Shown here: positions 1 to 10,879 of the stretch, piece by piece
Position numbering within the stretch: the stretch's first letter is position 1
Layout: each line of letters starts with the position of its first letter
Assembly (NCBI GenBank): GCA_964019135.1
Contig: OZ025250.1
Location: forward strand, 53,195,357 to 53,259,356
DNA length: 64,000 bases
Direction of reading: 5' to 3'
Origin: Arenicola marina
Taxonomy: Eukaryota > Annelida > Polychaeta > Arenicolidae
Notes under the pieces: generated by a model
The model's input: the letters and a program-made list of their open reading frames with translations, nothing else
Database searches by the model: none
What the model was told of the DNA's origin: nothing
Made by a program: the position numbers and the translations under genes

Positions 1-472
1 GCATGTGGTCCGTTCGATGAGACTGTTGGAAGCGTTGTATTTTGAGCCCAATCATCGATGTTTACAGTTCTACGACAAACGGAGCACCATTGTCCTCACC
101 TACTCAGTCCATATAAGGAGCGTTGTTACGTAACCATAGATACCGCGCGCAGACACGCGCGTCATGATGATTATTACGTCATACGACATGGAAAACCCCG
201 CGCAACACATTAGATCGCCTGACATTGACAGTCACTCATGAGACAACCACATTCTGGTTTATCAACTGCCTATAGCCGCTCATACATTACATAAATCTAC
301 TCGGATGGTTATAATTCGGATATGCACATAACTTCAGCGGTTATTTGTGCTTCCAATGACAGCTTTAGCCGATCTTGTGTGTGAGGCGAGTGAAGGCAAA
401 CAACCGGAAGAGCATAGGTATCCCTGTCTCGTGGGGTCTCGATAAGATCCCGAAGTGACTGTACAGCCCTAT
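1..472. other. Unassigned left edge, no homology to the duplicated copy
   Basis: No gene is recognised. Homology between the gene A region and the gene C region stops near position 472, inside what should be intron 2 of gene A. On the minus strand an open frame runs on from intron 2 to about 309 (about 54 extra codons), but it follows a good splice donor at 508-507 and is probably chance or the edge of an unrelated insertion. Confidence 0.35.
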
Positions 473-508
473 CAACTTCCATCTTGGCATAACGATGCGA
501 ATACTCAC

Positions 509-1216
509 CAGGTGGCCCTTCCTTTCTGGCGCACTGCAGGAGATCCTCGTGCGGCATGGTAACGTAGGGCAGAGTTCGAGCCATGATGCGGATAAAACTA
601 GTTTGTGACGTCAGAGCCTCTCTGTGAGATACCGGGAGGCGATATTTCGTTCCGGTCTCGTCAATCTTAACGATGTCGGACAGAGCCATGTGATCTAGCC
701 ACTCCTTAACATATCTGGATCAAGAGAACTGGCACTGAGGCGAGACAAACCTTCGTCATAAAGTATATATGTGACATTGCGGGAATACATTGTCTTGTCC
801 GCCTTGTATATAATATATAATAATTATTAAAATGATCACTCACAAAGAATATGTAGATACATTTATTAGGATAATTCTGATCGGGCACAGCAGCTGGCGG
901 GCCTCGCGGAGTTCACTCGACAAATAAGTCGTGTGCGCTAATATAAATAGACCATTCTGGTGGCCTCGAATCTGGGATGAAAGAAAAACTATTTTAAAAA
1001 CAAAGCTTAAATTGTTTCTCACCTCTCCTTGCAGGAGGCGCGTTCAGCAATCTCCGCGGCAGTTAACATGGTGTCCACCTGGGCCATGATGTTAAAGAGG
1101 CCAAGGTCAAGGCCGAATGATAAGTTCAGCGTGGTGTAGGCGGACAAGACGATGTCCTTGATCCTGTCACTGAACGCCTTGCTCGCTGCGTCTGTTGTCT
1201 GACTTCCCTCTGCCAT
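509..1216 (-). CDS. Rv2258c-like SAM-dependent methyltransferase A, exons 1-2 only (partial at left edge)
   Basis: Two coding exons are in the window: exon 1 complement(1023..1216), ATG in ACCATGG context, donor GTGAGA; exon 2 complement(509..714), acceptor CAG at 717-715, donor GTGAGT. The exon lengths (194 and 206 nt) and phases equal those of intact genes B and D. They encode the N-terminal helical/winged-helix-like domain (start MAEGSQTTDAASKAF; exon 2 contains YVKEWLDHMALSDIV and a TMPHEDLLQCARKEGPPG end). The SAM-binding half (exons 3-4) would lie left of the window; the 500 bases before the edge do not contain exon 3. Whether the gene is complete cannot be told: homology to paralogue C ends at 472 in intron 2. 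The two exons show no frameshift or stop. Gene C is its duplicated partner. Confidence 0.8.
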
Positions 1217-1289
1217 GGTCAACTCGATTGGTTTTGTTCTGCCACGAAAGAGGACAAGCGTGAAAAAGCACAGTCTCTTTTTGTGCGCC

Positions 1290-1360
1290 GTACCAATCAC
1301 CGAATCAGGCTGTCAATCATTCACTGACGTCACTGCTGCTTTTATCCAATCATGTGGTGG
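1290..1360 (-). promoter_or_regulatory. Candidate promoter of methyltransferase A
   Basis: Read on the minus strand, this stretch holds an inverted CCAAT motif (about 1346-1350), a TATA-like GGATAAAAG (1339-1347) and a perfect CRE palindrome TGACGTCA (1325-1332), 75-135 nt before the ATG at 1216. The same arrangement is kept upstream of gene C (40950-41020) but is absent from genes B and D. Functional assignment is inference. Confidence 0.4.
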
Positions 1361-1849
1361 AAAAGGGTCTTCCACGTGCCTTAGATCGGACAAACAAGTC
1401 CGACAAACAAAGCAGCATGTCACTTTGTTGTCAGTTTCAGAGATGAGTTTTTTCACCTGTACCTACCATCAGCTATGATTGTCAATTTCATACTCACGAC
1501 TAAAGAAAAAGGACTCGTGGGCGTGGGCGGTGCTTAGTGTCGGAGTGTGGATTGGTCTTTTGTGCAGATCAAAAGTGGGCAACGAAGATTACATGTGGTT
1601 ACTCGGGGTTATCTAGACTTATGCCACGGCTAATAACCTACATTAGACGAGTACACATAGGGATTAGACCGTTCCAGATACCCCAGGCGACATCTATCGT
1701 AAAAAATAGACACTGCGTGTTTCGGGCTAGAAAACCGATTCTCGCATGCGTTTACCATGCATGCGTATGGGGTTGGTTCAGGTGCCCGGTTTCAACATTT
1801 CTTTTGTCAGGGGCAGGTTGGTTCTATGGCATTGGCATTTCTTGGCAAG

Positions 1850-2395
1850 ACAAGGTAAAAAATGCCGACGTGTTAGCCAGGGCCCCATACCGAGCATTCT
1901 TGCTCTTGTAAAACAACGACGTCTTTGTTGGCTTGGACACGTTCATCGAATGCAAGATGAACGCATTCCAAAGAGTTTGCTCTACGGTGAGCTTGCCGAT
2001 GGCAAAAGGCCAACTGGACGGCCAAGGCTTAGGTTTAAGGATGTTTGCAAGCGTGACATGAAGGCTTTCGGCATCGATACAAATTCTTGGGAGGACCTAT
2101 CATTCGAAAAGAGGGAATGGTTACGTGTCGTGCGTGAGGGAATGGCCCACCACGACGGGCTCTGGTTTGAAAAACTGGACTTGAAACGCCAATCTAGGTA
2201 CCCAGTGAGTATGAACCAAGACCTATCGACAGGTCATCGATGCGACGACTGCGGGAAGCTCTGTCGGTCACAGATAGCCTTGTTCGGTCAAAAGCGCAGA
2301 TGCCGCGACGCAAATCGTATCAGTTGAAATCTAGCAAAGGTGCGAAATCCATCGTCTTTCGTAGACGGACGGATGCCAACAATCCTCCACCTGGT
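1850..2395 (+). mobile_element. 5'-truncated LINE 3' end (ORF2 C-terminus)
   Basis: An open frame to the stop at 2325-2327 encodes the typical C-terminal tail of a non-LTR retrotransposon ORF2: a RRLCWLGHVHRMQDERIPK segment, LLYGELADGKRPTGRPRLR, a KDxxKRDMKAFGID segment, and a terminal cysteine motif (CDDCGKLC...RRC). The 3' tail carries a small hairpin (cgtctttcgtagacgg). No RT domain is present, so the copy is strongly 5'-truncated and dead. It replaces the sequence found at about 41490-41930 in the paralogous C unit, so it arrived after those units separated. The clade is not assigned; the tail resembles those common in invertebrate LINEs. Confidence 0.75.
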
Positions 2396-2631
2396 TCTTA
2401 AACTAGTATATTTGGATAGCCGAGATAGTCATCTGTACAAACCGTTTTTTTGCTTTTAGAAAACACTCTGTTAACCTATGGCAAACTGTTGAAAGTGATG
2501 CAGCTATAAGTCAGTACCAGCCTTTTGCGTGCTAGGCAGCGCAGAGCGAGCTGTAGTGCATTCGAACCACGCGCCTGCCGTGAACCCTTTATGTTGGCGC
2601 TATGACAAGTGCGCCTTCTGAGCCTGTGCAC

Positions 2632-2824
2632 TATGGCACGCCAAACACGACTTTGTAGCTTGTTAAAACAAGCATCGGCGAATGTAAAACACGCAACGCC
2701 GAATGAAAAACAAGCATCAACGAATGAAAAAGAAGCAACAAAGAATGAAAAACAAGCATAGACGAATGGATTTTGACACTCAAAAAAATAAAACGAGCAA
2801 CTAATTCGTGTTTGGCGTGCCATA
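2632..2824. mobile_element. MITE with 19-bp perfect terminal inverted repeats and an internal 20-bp tandem repeat
   Basis: The ends are perfect inverted repeats: TATGGCACGCCAAACACGA (2632-2650) and its complement (2806-2824). The interior holds about five imperfect units of 20-21 bp of the type aaaacaagcatcgacgaatg. The paralogous site in the C unit (near 42230) is empty and reads straight from tgtgcac into cgaagtaaag. A short GCAC flanking repeat may be the target duplication. There is no coding capacity. Confidence 0.8.
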
Positions 2825-3493
2825 CCGCACCGAAGTAAAGTGACCCACTGGCGTCCCTTCAGCGACGCCATTTTTTCACCGTACACTGTTTACCAGCAGT
2901 AGTAAAACTATTACCGCCTCCCCGCCTCCGCCTCTTCCGTGGCGCCCAAAACTGTCCCCCATCATCCATGTCTGTCGGCATCATGCAATATCAGCTCATC
3001 CACCACCACACGCATCACCACTGTACCGAGTATGGAAAGCGTCACAGTTGGTCACCTCATCAAAATACAGTATTCAGCGCACGTTCGGTGATAGCGCGAG
3101 CTGACATGGACGACTTGCCAAGCAGAGCCACAGCATTGCAAACTGTGTATAGTCGCATGAAATGTAGATTGTAGGGACGTTCTGATTAATGTACTCCAGA
3201 TTGTTGACACACCAGCCGCTGTGGGTTGATCACGGTAGTTTTAGTCATTCAACTTCTAAGCAAATGCTGTCCAGTCAACCGGTTTATGTACAAGGCTTAT
3301 AAGAGGTTATGCTTGCAAATACGGTGTACACGTTGGGCAATTATGTAATGTACCCTGGCGTGCATCTAGCAGCAACACTACGTTAACCTGCAACCGCTGT
3401 GGGTGTCAGTGCTTACAACGCCACGCTATCCTGGCCGAAGAGTAAAACACATAAGAACAGAGAAGCTGTTAACATGACGGAATGCCTACTCAC

Positions 3494-3524
3494 CAGCCTC
3501 TCCCGAATAGCCTTCTGCACCCTC
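3494..3524 (-). other. Conserved exon-like block with splice signals upstream of methyltransferase A
   Basis: On the minus strand a pyrimidine-containing tract ending in gacag is followed by 31 nt (GAGGGTGCAG to GAGAGGCTG) and a consensus donor GTGAGTAG. The same 31-nt block recurs at 42820-42850, in altered form at 15694-15716 and 53525-53547, and at 26443-26473, each time upstream of a methyltransferase unit. It could be a non-coding 5' exon of the array genes or an exon of an unrelated small gene. 31 nt is not a multiple of three. Transcript evidence is lacking. Confidence 0.35.
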
Positions 3525-3991
3525 CTGTCAAAAGAGCGAACACAGCACTCAGGGGGATGTGTGACGGAACTTTGTCCTATGGCACGCGGAAGCTGCATAA
3601 ACCCCACCATTAGTTGATACTTACAAATCATTTACGCATATATGCAAATCGTCTATCGATGTCGAAGTGTGCGCACAAAAAACTGACAAATCTCCAAATA
3701 CGTGTCGCGAATGTCACCAATTGCAATGCAACACTTAATAGTGAACACAACAGAACACTGAATATAGCAGGCAGGTTGTTCTTTGGAACTTCAGCCGTGA
3801 TTTTAGGAAATATAAGGTGTTGAAGCGGATGTGCGCGCTCGGTGGCAGCCATTGTGCGCGTGGCGTACCCCATGGTCCTGGCCTTCAGCAGAGCTTTCTG
3901 CTATTGACCAGATTTTTTTTCTGTGTTACAATATCGTATTTTTATTATCAAGTACAAGCTTATAAGCTTAGGCTTCGGCTTCAGCTTTTAT

Positions 3992-6230
3992 TACTGACAG
4001 AAGTTCTGTCAGTATACTGCTTTATTCGGTTTGTAAATTTGTTTGTTTGTGTGTTTGTTTATTCGCTCGATACAGGTCGCAATTCAAAACCTACGGTCAT
4101 CAAACTTCACAGAAAGAAAGATTTGGGAAATAGCCCGGCTAAGTTCGTTAATGGCATATGTAGGTCAAAGGTCAAGGTCACAACGATTTTTTGAAAAAAA
4201 ATCGTAGAACGCGAATATCTCCGTTAATATTAGAGCTAGAGATCTCGGACAAGTTTCACAACGTGCTACACTTTATAGCGCATATTTCGGGTAATGTTTA
4301 CTTTTTGATGCGTCATGCTCATTTTTGAGCAAAATGACGTTTTCTGTTTTTTGAAAAAGGAATAAAATGACCTTGAACAGTTTTCTTATAGTTTGACCCA
4401 TTTAAATTGAAGATATCGCTCTCAGTCTCCAGCCGGGGGCCTCCCTGGTGTAGTGGTTAGCGCACTAGACCGCAGATCAATAGGTCCTGGGTTCGAATGC
4501 GGACTCGGGCACCTAATCTGGGGCATGTTTCATTCCTTCATCCTTCATCGTCTCGGGAGGTTCCTTGGCCCAATTTAGCCTGTATGTGCACAAAAGTGGC
4601 CTAAAACACCAACATTCCATTCCATTCCAGTCTCCAGCCTCTCATAGAAATATGAATGACAATAATTTCTGTCAAATCTGAGATTTTTCGTATGCGTCAT
4701 ATGACGCCACGACGACGTCACTTCCGGTACATAGAAAAAATCGTCAAAAATCGAAAAAAAATGTGGGAATTGCGTCATTTTGTAGGGAATAAGGTTTCTA
4801 GTTTAACGTATTAAGAAAAACAATATGTTCCAATCTTACTTCCGGTTCCAGGGGCGATGGCATTTCCTATGGGACTTCCAATGTTAAAGCCGTCTATCTC
4901 TCATGCTAGGAAAATTTGTTTGCCGCGTATTTCAAAGGTGCCTAAGTCCTACAGTGTCAGGATTTTTTCTTCAGTTAAACATGGCACCCAGTAGCCTCGG
5001 TGCTTACTAGAAAAAATTTGGGCAAATAATGACGTCATAGGAATTTTTTGAAATTTGCCCCATTGTGAAAGATAGGAATTTTTGGTGCTTGCAGGGGCTG
5101 CCACGGGCGTCCCATTAGAGTTATCGCCCTAGGCTTGCAGTTGTAGATGGATATTATTAGAATAAGTCATCAACTGTAAACATGGTGACATAGCCCAATA
5201 ACTTTTTGGTATATAGTCAAACGAACTTAACATAGGACCCTATGGAGATTATCAATCTTCCTTCCATATGACGTGCTTCCGATTGAGCGATCTTACTTTG
5301 CTTCACTATTGGGAGAGATGTGGACGAGTGCAAGAGACCTAGGGTGGGTCGACGGCGAAGGCTTGTCTCAGTTTCGTTTCCATGGCAACCGAAGATTTGC
5401 CCAATGATAAAGTATACAAATTCCGTTTAATTTAGAAAATTCGTCAAAATTCGGAAAAACAAGCTAGAGCTTAGATCTTTGCGGATTATGGTAGGGAATA
5501 TACGTATCTAGATCACTATTGGCAGCAAAACATTATTCTTCTTTTCATCTTGACTGCAGAGTCCTTTCTTCGTCTGTTTTTTTTTCATTTATCCGTAATG
5601 ATGAAGAATAGCAATTTTTGGTAATTAGGTCAAGCCATATCAGAAGAGCTGACAATCCTACCGCCGTTCTAGTCAACGTTTTTGATTCATAGTACAAAGG
5701 TTTGTGTTTTGGTATTTGGACGTCGTCGTGCGTCATGCCATGACGTCAGCATGACGTGATGACGTCATAATTTGGTAAATGCCATTACTCGCCTATTATA
5801 CGTCATAGCGACTTCCGGTTTGTTTGAGGTTAAACCTTATACCAAGGGACAACTGGTGGTATGCGTAACTTTCTTGGCGGTATTGAAGCGTGTGCGTCAA
5901 AAATGACGTCCAAGTTTACGTTACCCGACTTAATCGCGAGATCCTCTACGTTGCAACTACTTAGGCACTAGCTAAAATCACTAGGTACATAAGCAGGTAA
6001 AGTGAAATAAAATTGAAGCTAATTTGTTCATTTTTGTAAGCGTCAGTGACGTCATGTGACGTCACGTTGACGTTTCGATGGCAACGGAACTAAGCCCAAA
6101 GTTAAAGTATAGAGAGTCTAGCCAAATTGGAAAATTCAATAAAAATCAGGTGAAGAGAGAGAGAGAGAGAGGAGCTGTACGACATGGGTGCAAGTTACTT
6201 CTGTCAGTCCCATTCAGCCTACGGCTTATT
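3992..6230. mobile_element. About 2.2-kb non-coding insertion with short terminal inverted repeats
   Basis: This block interrupts DNA that is continuous in the other copy (near 43310). It begins with ACTGACAGAAGT (3993-4004) and closes with ACTTCTGTCAGT (6197-6208), a 12-bp inverted repeat; the exact right border is uncertain because about 20 extra bases follow. It has no substantial open frame. Internal landmarks (ggtcaaaggtcaaggtcaca near 4165; aacataggaccctat near 5228) recur at about 27.8-28.0 kb, so it belongs to a dispersed non-autonomous family. A SINE is nested within it (4435-4627). Confidence 0.65.
4435..4627 (+). mobile_element. tRNA-derived SINE with 12-bp target-site duplication
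   Basis: The head is tRNA-like, with an A box (tggtgtagtggttagcgc, about 4446-4463) and a B box (gggttcgaatgc, 4489-4500). A tRNA-unrelated body follows, ending in cattccattccatt. It is flanked by direct repeats CAGTCTCCAGCC at 4423-4434 and 4628-4639. The tail segment (tctcgggaggttccttggccc) recurs as fragments near 13580, 21120 and 17560. Confidence 0.88.
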
Positions 6231-6587
6231 TTATATCGTGTACTTTTACGGCTACAATGTATTATGCAACCCCTTTATATGACAATATAGATATTATTAT
6301 TATTGTGCAAATTATGGTGCAGTTTTTGACACTACCTCTTTTTATCGCGCACATATATTAGCACACATATGCGGTCGGACCCGGCATCCCAGACATCACT
6401 AACAGACCGAATAATATATGACTTATTGTCTCTTAGAAGCAAGTAAAAAGCACGTGATGGTGTCCATAATAGTGGCTGAGGGATGGATGCAAACCGCAGG
6501 GATCTGCAGTGTGTGCTGAGATTGGCTCACTGACTGAAGCCAGAAAGAGAATTTAGACACAAATAACCGGCAAATTACTTTCGCCGT

Positions 6588-7620
6588 TTGTTGGCCAGCG
6601 ATTTATTGATAAGGGTAAAAAGCTGCACGATGCGCGTACACCCCCGCCTATTCCTTTCTCCGGCGTCGGGTCCCAGCGCGTATGAGCCATATATCAGGCT
6701 GGGATCAGGTAACAAAGACTTCGGGACTCCATCTTCTGGCTGTTTCTACCATCACCTTCATTGGCCAACGTGCCAAGCCGCCACACCCAATCGGTCTCAT
6801 ATCTAACGACTGTTTGGATCCAACTGAGGATTATCTACTAGCTGATAACAATGTAGCTGAGAGTTCATTTTTCTGTGTAAATATATGATGATTGTTGACA
6901 CGCCAAAGCAACATTAGCTCAAATTATGTCCTCACTTATATTACAGTTATAACGCTCAACTATGAGGGTGGAATGATATAAGATAGTGAATTTTAAGAGA
7001 GATGAAAGTTACGTCATATCAAAATACACTCTCAAGTGCGCGCGATTCCCATTTGGACATTTTATTGTCTTTAACTTCAACATTATATGTCCATAGATGC
7101 ATACAGCATCAAAGCTCACATGTCAATCTTGTCATAGAGTGAATTCCAATAACGCTAACATGCAATGATATCAAAACTAAACAAGCACCACTCTCCTAAT
7201 TTATTCTATGCGTTTTTAATTAATTTATATAATTATTACAAGTAGAAGGTCGTGTCAACTAATACAATAGCATTAAATCTGAAGGCGTCTAAAATCGCAT
7301 AATCTGACCCAAACCGTCCTATAGCCCCTTCAATAGTCAATCGTTGCCATGGTGACATCACGTGGAATAATGATAGATGATGTCACGCACAAACGCATTG
7401 TGATTATATATTTAAACGGCCCGCCAAGCTGCCACGTTTCTTGGTGACGATGTACTGATATAAGTACTGGTATTGTCCAGAAAAGGCGACCGGCTGACAA
7501 GATATGGGTACGCTTGTAAGCGCTAAACATTTTGCTTCGAACGTTGTATGCAAAAGTTAAATAAAAGACATGTTAACACCCAGGAGATATGTTAGGTAAA
7601 CTGAATTTATATTCAACTTT
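6588..7620. other. Conserved 3'-flank block of the methyltransferase unit (B), no gene seen
   Basis: This 1-kb AT-rich block lies downstream of gene B. It is nearly identical to 43673-44700 (downstream of D). Diverged copies are at 25400-25780 and 63088-64000. Short open frames exist but are not conserved in frame between copies, so I call it a non-coding paralogous flank. A GA microsatellite (about 6149-6168) lies just upstream. Confidence 0.6.
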
Positions 7621-7820
7621 AATAATACTACTAGCGCGTTTTGAATGGCGTGAGACATTTTATTGGACCTTTATCAACCAGTGGCAGCCCTTCATTTTCA
7701 TTATCCGCCCTCGGCCTAGCGCGCCTCGGGGACATAATGAAAATTGGCGGGCTGCTCCAGCTTCATGTACGGCCAAGAAAATTGCCTAACGGCCCGGTAA
7801 CTCGCCCTATTGTTATATTG
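7621..7820. mobile_element. Long-TIR palindromic MITE abutting the stop codon of gene B
   Basis: Two inverted arms of about 75-80 bp (left: ctagcgcgttttgaatggcg...gcagccc; right: gggctgctccagcttcatgt...caatag) surround a GC-rich centre. The right edge lies within a few bases of the gene B stop codon (7821-7823). On the minus strand the far arm supplies AATAAA at 7664-7659, about 157 nt after the stop, the first good poly(A) signal. Relatives are at 21895-22082 and 25780-25870, with half-arms near 8.9 and 39.4 kb. Confidence 0.75.
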
Positions 7821-10814
7821 TCAGCAAGATGATTTAATTCCGTGCAAGAGAACATCGCCAGACGCCAACGATGTGACGGCGATGGGGGTGAAGCCGGCAG
7901 CCTGCATGAGGACCCCAAGGGCCTCTCGGCCCACACAGGCCCCGAGGGCCTGGCTTCCCTCCAGCGCCATAGAGGCCGGGACACAATGATACAGGCTCAG
8001 CGGCAGCATCATCCTTCCTTTCTCTCGCTCAGCCGGGATCTGCAGTGATTCGTATTTATTGGTCTGTATGTCAAACTCGATCACGGCGCAACGCCCTCCC
8101 GGCTTCAAGCAGCGAAGGGCTTCTGTCAGGGCTCGCGACGCCAAGGGGATGTCGTGTAGAGCGTAAAGCATGTAGATGAAATCAAACTTCTCGCTCCAGT
8201 CCGGAGGCCGAGCGGAGGCGTCGCCCTGGACGAACTTGATGTTTGCCAGGTTCGATTCCTCAGCCTTCTTGGTTGCTTTGAAGACGGACGGTTCGACGAT
8301 ATCGATGCCGGTCACGTGACTTTTCGGATATCGTCGAGCGAACTCCAGAGCGACTTCACCGAAACCGCAGCCCATGTCGCAAACAGAGATGCCTTTTTCT
8401 GAAAAATAAATTGTACCAAAATTTCTATATCAATTCCGCATAAAAATGTCACTATAACAAATGCAAACACGGGGACCGACCAGGCCACATCTTCCGATTA
8501 CAGGTAGAATCTCATATTACAATCGCGAATTATACTCCAAAGACCTGACGACCGAGGGATGAATGAAAGCCATTAACTTGAATGCTGCTGCCATACCAAG
8601 GTGAGTCTCAATGTCGGGGATGTTCTGGACAAATCCGTCCAGTAATTGACGTTCTGGTTGGTCTCTCATATCGCCCATGATTTCCCGAAACATCCTCTCA
8701 ACAGCACTGAACGGAAGGCCTGGAATACAATGTATGCATACAAAGCCATTGTCATCTTGGACGGTGACTTTAACGCAGGTTTCAGCGAAAAGTTCAACAC
8801 ATTCACTCGGGGCCGACCAGGTAGCTCAATGGGCTAGAGCGCCAGCATTGAGTGCTCTGCTCACATGAGACCGAGACGGAGAAAATGAAGGACTGCTACA
8901 GATTGATAAAGGGCCAATAAAATGCTTAACGTAATGCAAAACTTGCACTATTACTATTAGATATATTAGGAGTTAAATTTAAATTCTAGTTTACCTCACA
9001 TATGTGCTGGGTCTCCTTGCTTCTTTGGTTTAACTCTCGCATATCACATTCTAAGTAAAATGTTTAGCCTTCCTAGACCTTGTGAACCAATCGCCTTGCA
9101 CCTTATCATTTATTAGATGTCACTATATATCGACCATGAAACGGCTCGCGCAGCTAGAAAACTAGCCGGTTAGGCGGGCCGTTTAAATCCATCACCACAA
9201 TCACCATAATTCTTTTGTGCGTGACGTCATGTTTTATTGGTCTACGCCATGTAACTATGGCAAGGATTGACTATTGAAGGTGTCACATGGCGGTTTGGGT
9301 CAGATTGCAGGCTTTTAGCGGCTTTCAGATTTTATGCTATTGTACTAGTTGACACGACCATCAACGTAATAATAAGTAATAATATAAGTACATAAAATGT
9401 TATATATGGGTGCTTAGGCTTGAGCAGATGAAGGCTAGCATGATCAAATGATCTCCTGGGCCAGTAACATGGGGGTGGATGAAACCATGCCCCAAACCTG
9501 GCCACTATCCCATAAACCAGAGAGACTTTTAAATACAGTATACCGAAAAAGAAACTTACTTTGCAAATATAAAACTTATAAAAATGAATAAACATAACAA
9601 CTAATCAACTTCCGTCTTGGGATAACGATGGGCATACTCACCAGGTGGTCCTTCCTTCCTGGCGCACTGTAGTAAATTAAATATATTATACCCCCCCCCC
9701 CCTACCCCCCAAAACAAATTATCTTGCCATAATAATTTTAAAAAAACACAATAATAATTAAACGTAATTAGGCACAACAACGAATCAATTCAATAATAGA
9801 ATAATGCCGGGAGTACAAACCTGGTGGCCCTTCTTTTCTGGCGCACTGCAGGAGATCCTCGTGCGGCATGGTAACGTAGGGCAGAGTTCGAGCCATGATG
9901 CGGATAAAACTATTTTGTGACGTCAGAGCCTCTCTGTGAGATACCGGAAGGAGATACCTTGTTCCGGTCTCGTCAATCTTAACGATGTCGGACAGAGCCA
10001 TGTGATCTAGCCACTCCTTGACATATCTGAATCAAGAAAATTGGCATTGAGGCTAGACAACCCTCGCCCTAAAGTAAATATAAGTGGGGCTGCATCGTCT
10101 TGTCCGCCTTGTATTTATATGTATAGATATTAAAATAATCTCCTAGAACGAATATATAGATACATTTATTAGCAGATTTTTCAAAAGGTCTGCTGGCCAG
10201 AGCGGTCGTAGCTTGAAATGTTGAGGGGTATATAATGGTGGCAAAATGAATGGGAATTTATACATAGCAGAATTGAAACGGGAATGGCATAGTCCGTTCA
10301 TCTTGTGTTAGACAAGCACATTTTAAGCTATACATGCCATATAGCGTCTGTGGGGAGGATCGTGAGCCAGAACGGAGCCATGCCCCGGAGTAACGCCCTA
10401 ATCTTGATTTTTTGAATTCTGAACGAGATTAGATATTAACACAATGGGGCGGCACGGCGGCTGACTGGCCTCGCGGAGCTCACTCGACAAATAATGTGTG
10501 TGCGCTAACAACTAGATCATTCGGGTGAGCTCGAATGTGGGATGAAACAAACACCTTTTTAAAAAACAAAGGGTTAGGGTTAGGCTTAGGGTTAGGTTTA
10601 GGGTTGAAATTGGTTCTCACCTCTCCTTGCAGGAGGCGCGTTCAGCAATCTCCGCGGCAGTTAACATGGTGTCCACCTGGGCCATGACGTTAAAGAGGCC
10701 AAGATCAAGGCCGAATGATAAGTTCAGCGTGGTGTAGGCGGACAAGACGATATCCTTGATCCTGTCACTGAACGCCTTGCTCGCTGGGTCTACTGCCTGT
10801 CTTCCCTCTGCCAT
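7821..10814 (-). CDS. Rv2258c-like SAM-dependent methyltransferase B (intact, 4 coding exons, 366 aa)
   Basis: Exons: complement(10621..10814), (9821..10026), (8597..8719), (7821..8398); phases fit and total 1101 nt with stop. Residues about 10-110 form a helical/winged-helix-like N-terminal domain. Motif I VCDMGCGFG (about 180-188) is the SAM-binding glycine loop, GID (about 205-207) the acidic strand-2 end, QGDA (about 232-235) the adenine-side motif, and RCLKPGGR a post-motif typical of class I methyltransferases. This matches the small-molecule Rv2258c-like family; the substrate is unknown. No signal peptide or membrane segment, so cytosolic. The start is ACCATGG. Exon 2 uses a weak donor GTTTGT because its 3' end has been duplicated (see 9642-9672). 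A MITE touches the stop codon. D is its near-identical duplicate; B differs from C and D at FIYMLYAL, where those have FIYMRHAL or a close variant. Confidence 0.92.
8808..8970 (+). mobile_element. tRNA-like head joined to a MITE half-arm, in intron 3-2 of gene B
   Basis: It starts with a tRNA-like stretch (ggtagctcaatgggctagagc, an A-box-like motif) and runs into gactgctacagattgataaagggcc...aatgcaaaacttgcactatt, which is the right arm of the long-TIR MITE family. The same arrangement stands at 45889-46051 and, better preserved, at 39326-39510. It lies in the intron between exons 2 and 3. Confidence 0.55.
9642..9672 (-). repeat. Relic duplicate of the 3' end of exon 2, with its original donor
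   Basis: About 31 nt matching the end of exon 2 (GCGCCAGGAAGGAAGGACC) followed by the consensus donor GTGAGT used in gene A lie about 150 nt beyond the working exon 2 end (9821). The DNA in between (9673-9820) is AT-rich with a C-tract. The same relic is present in gene D near 47514-47544. It indicates a local duplication or insertion at the exon 2 boundary before the B/D split. Confidence 0.65.
10571..10605 (+). repeat. Interstitial telomere-like TTAGGG tract in intron 1 of gene B
   Basis: About five TTAGGG-type units, two of them variant (gcttagg, tttaggg), sit in intron 1 just next to the exon 1 donor. The same tract is present in gene D (48443-48478). Gene A and gene C intron 1 lack it. 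Confidence 0.8.
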
Positions 10815-10879
10815 GGTCGGCTCAATAGGTTCTCTGCCACGAAAGAGGACAGACGTAAAAAGGCACAGATCGTTTTTGA

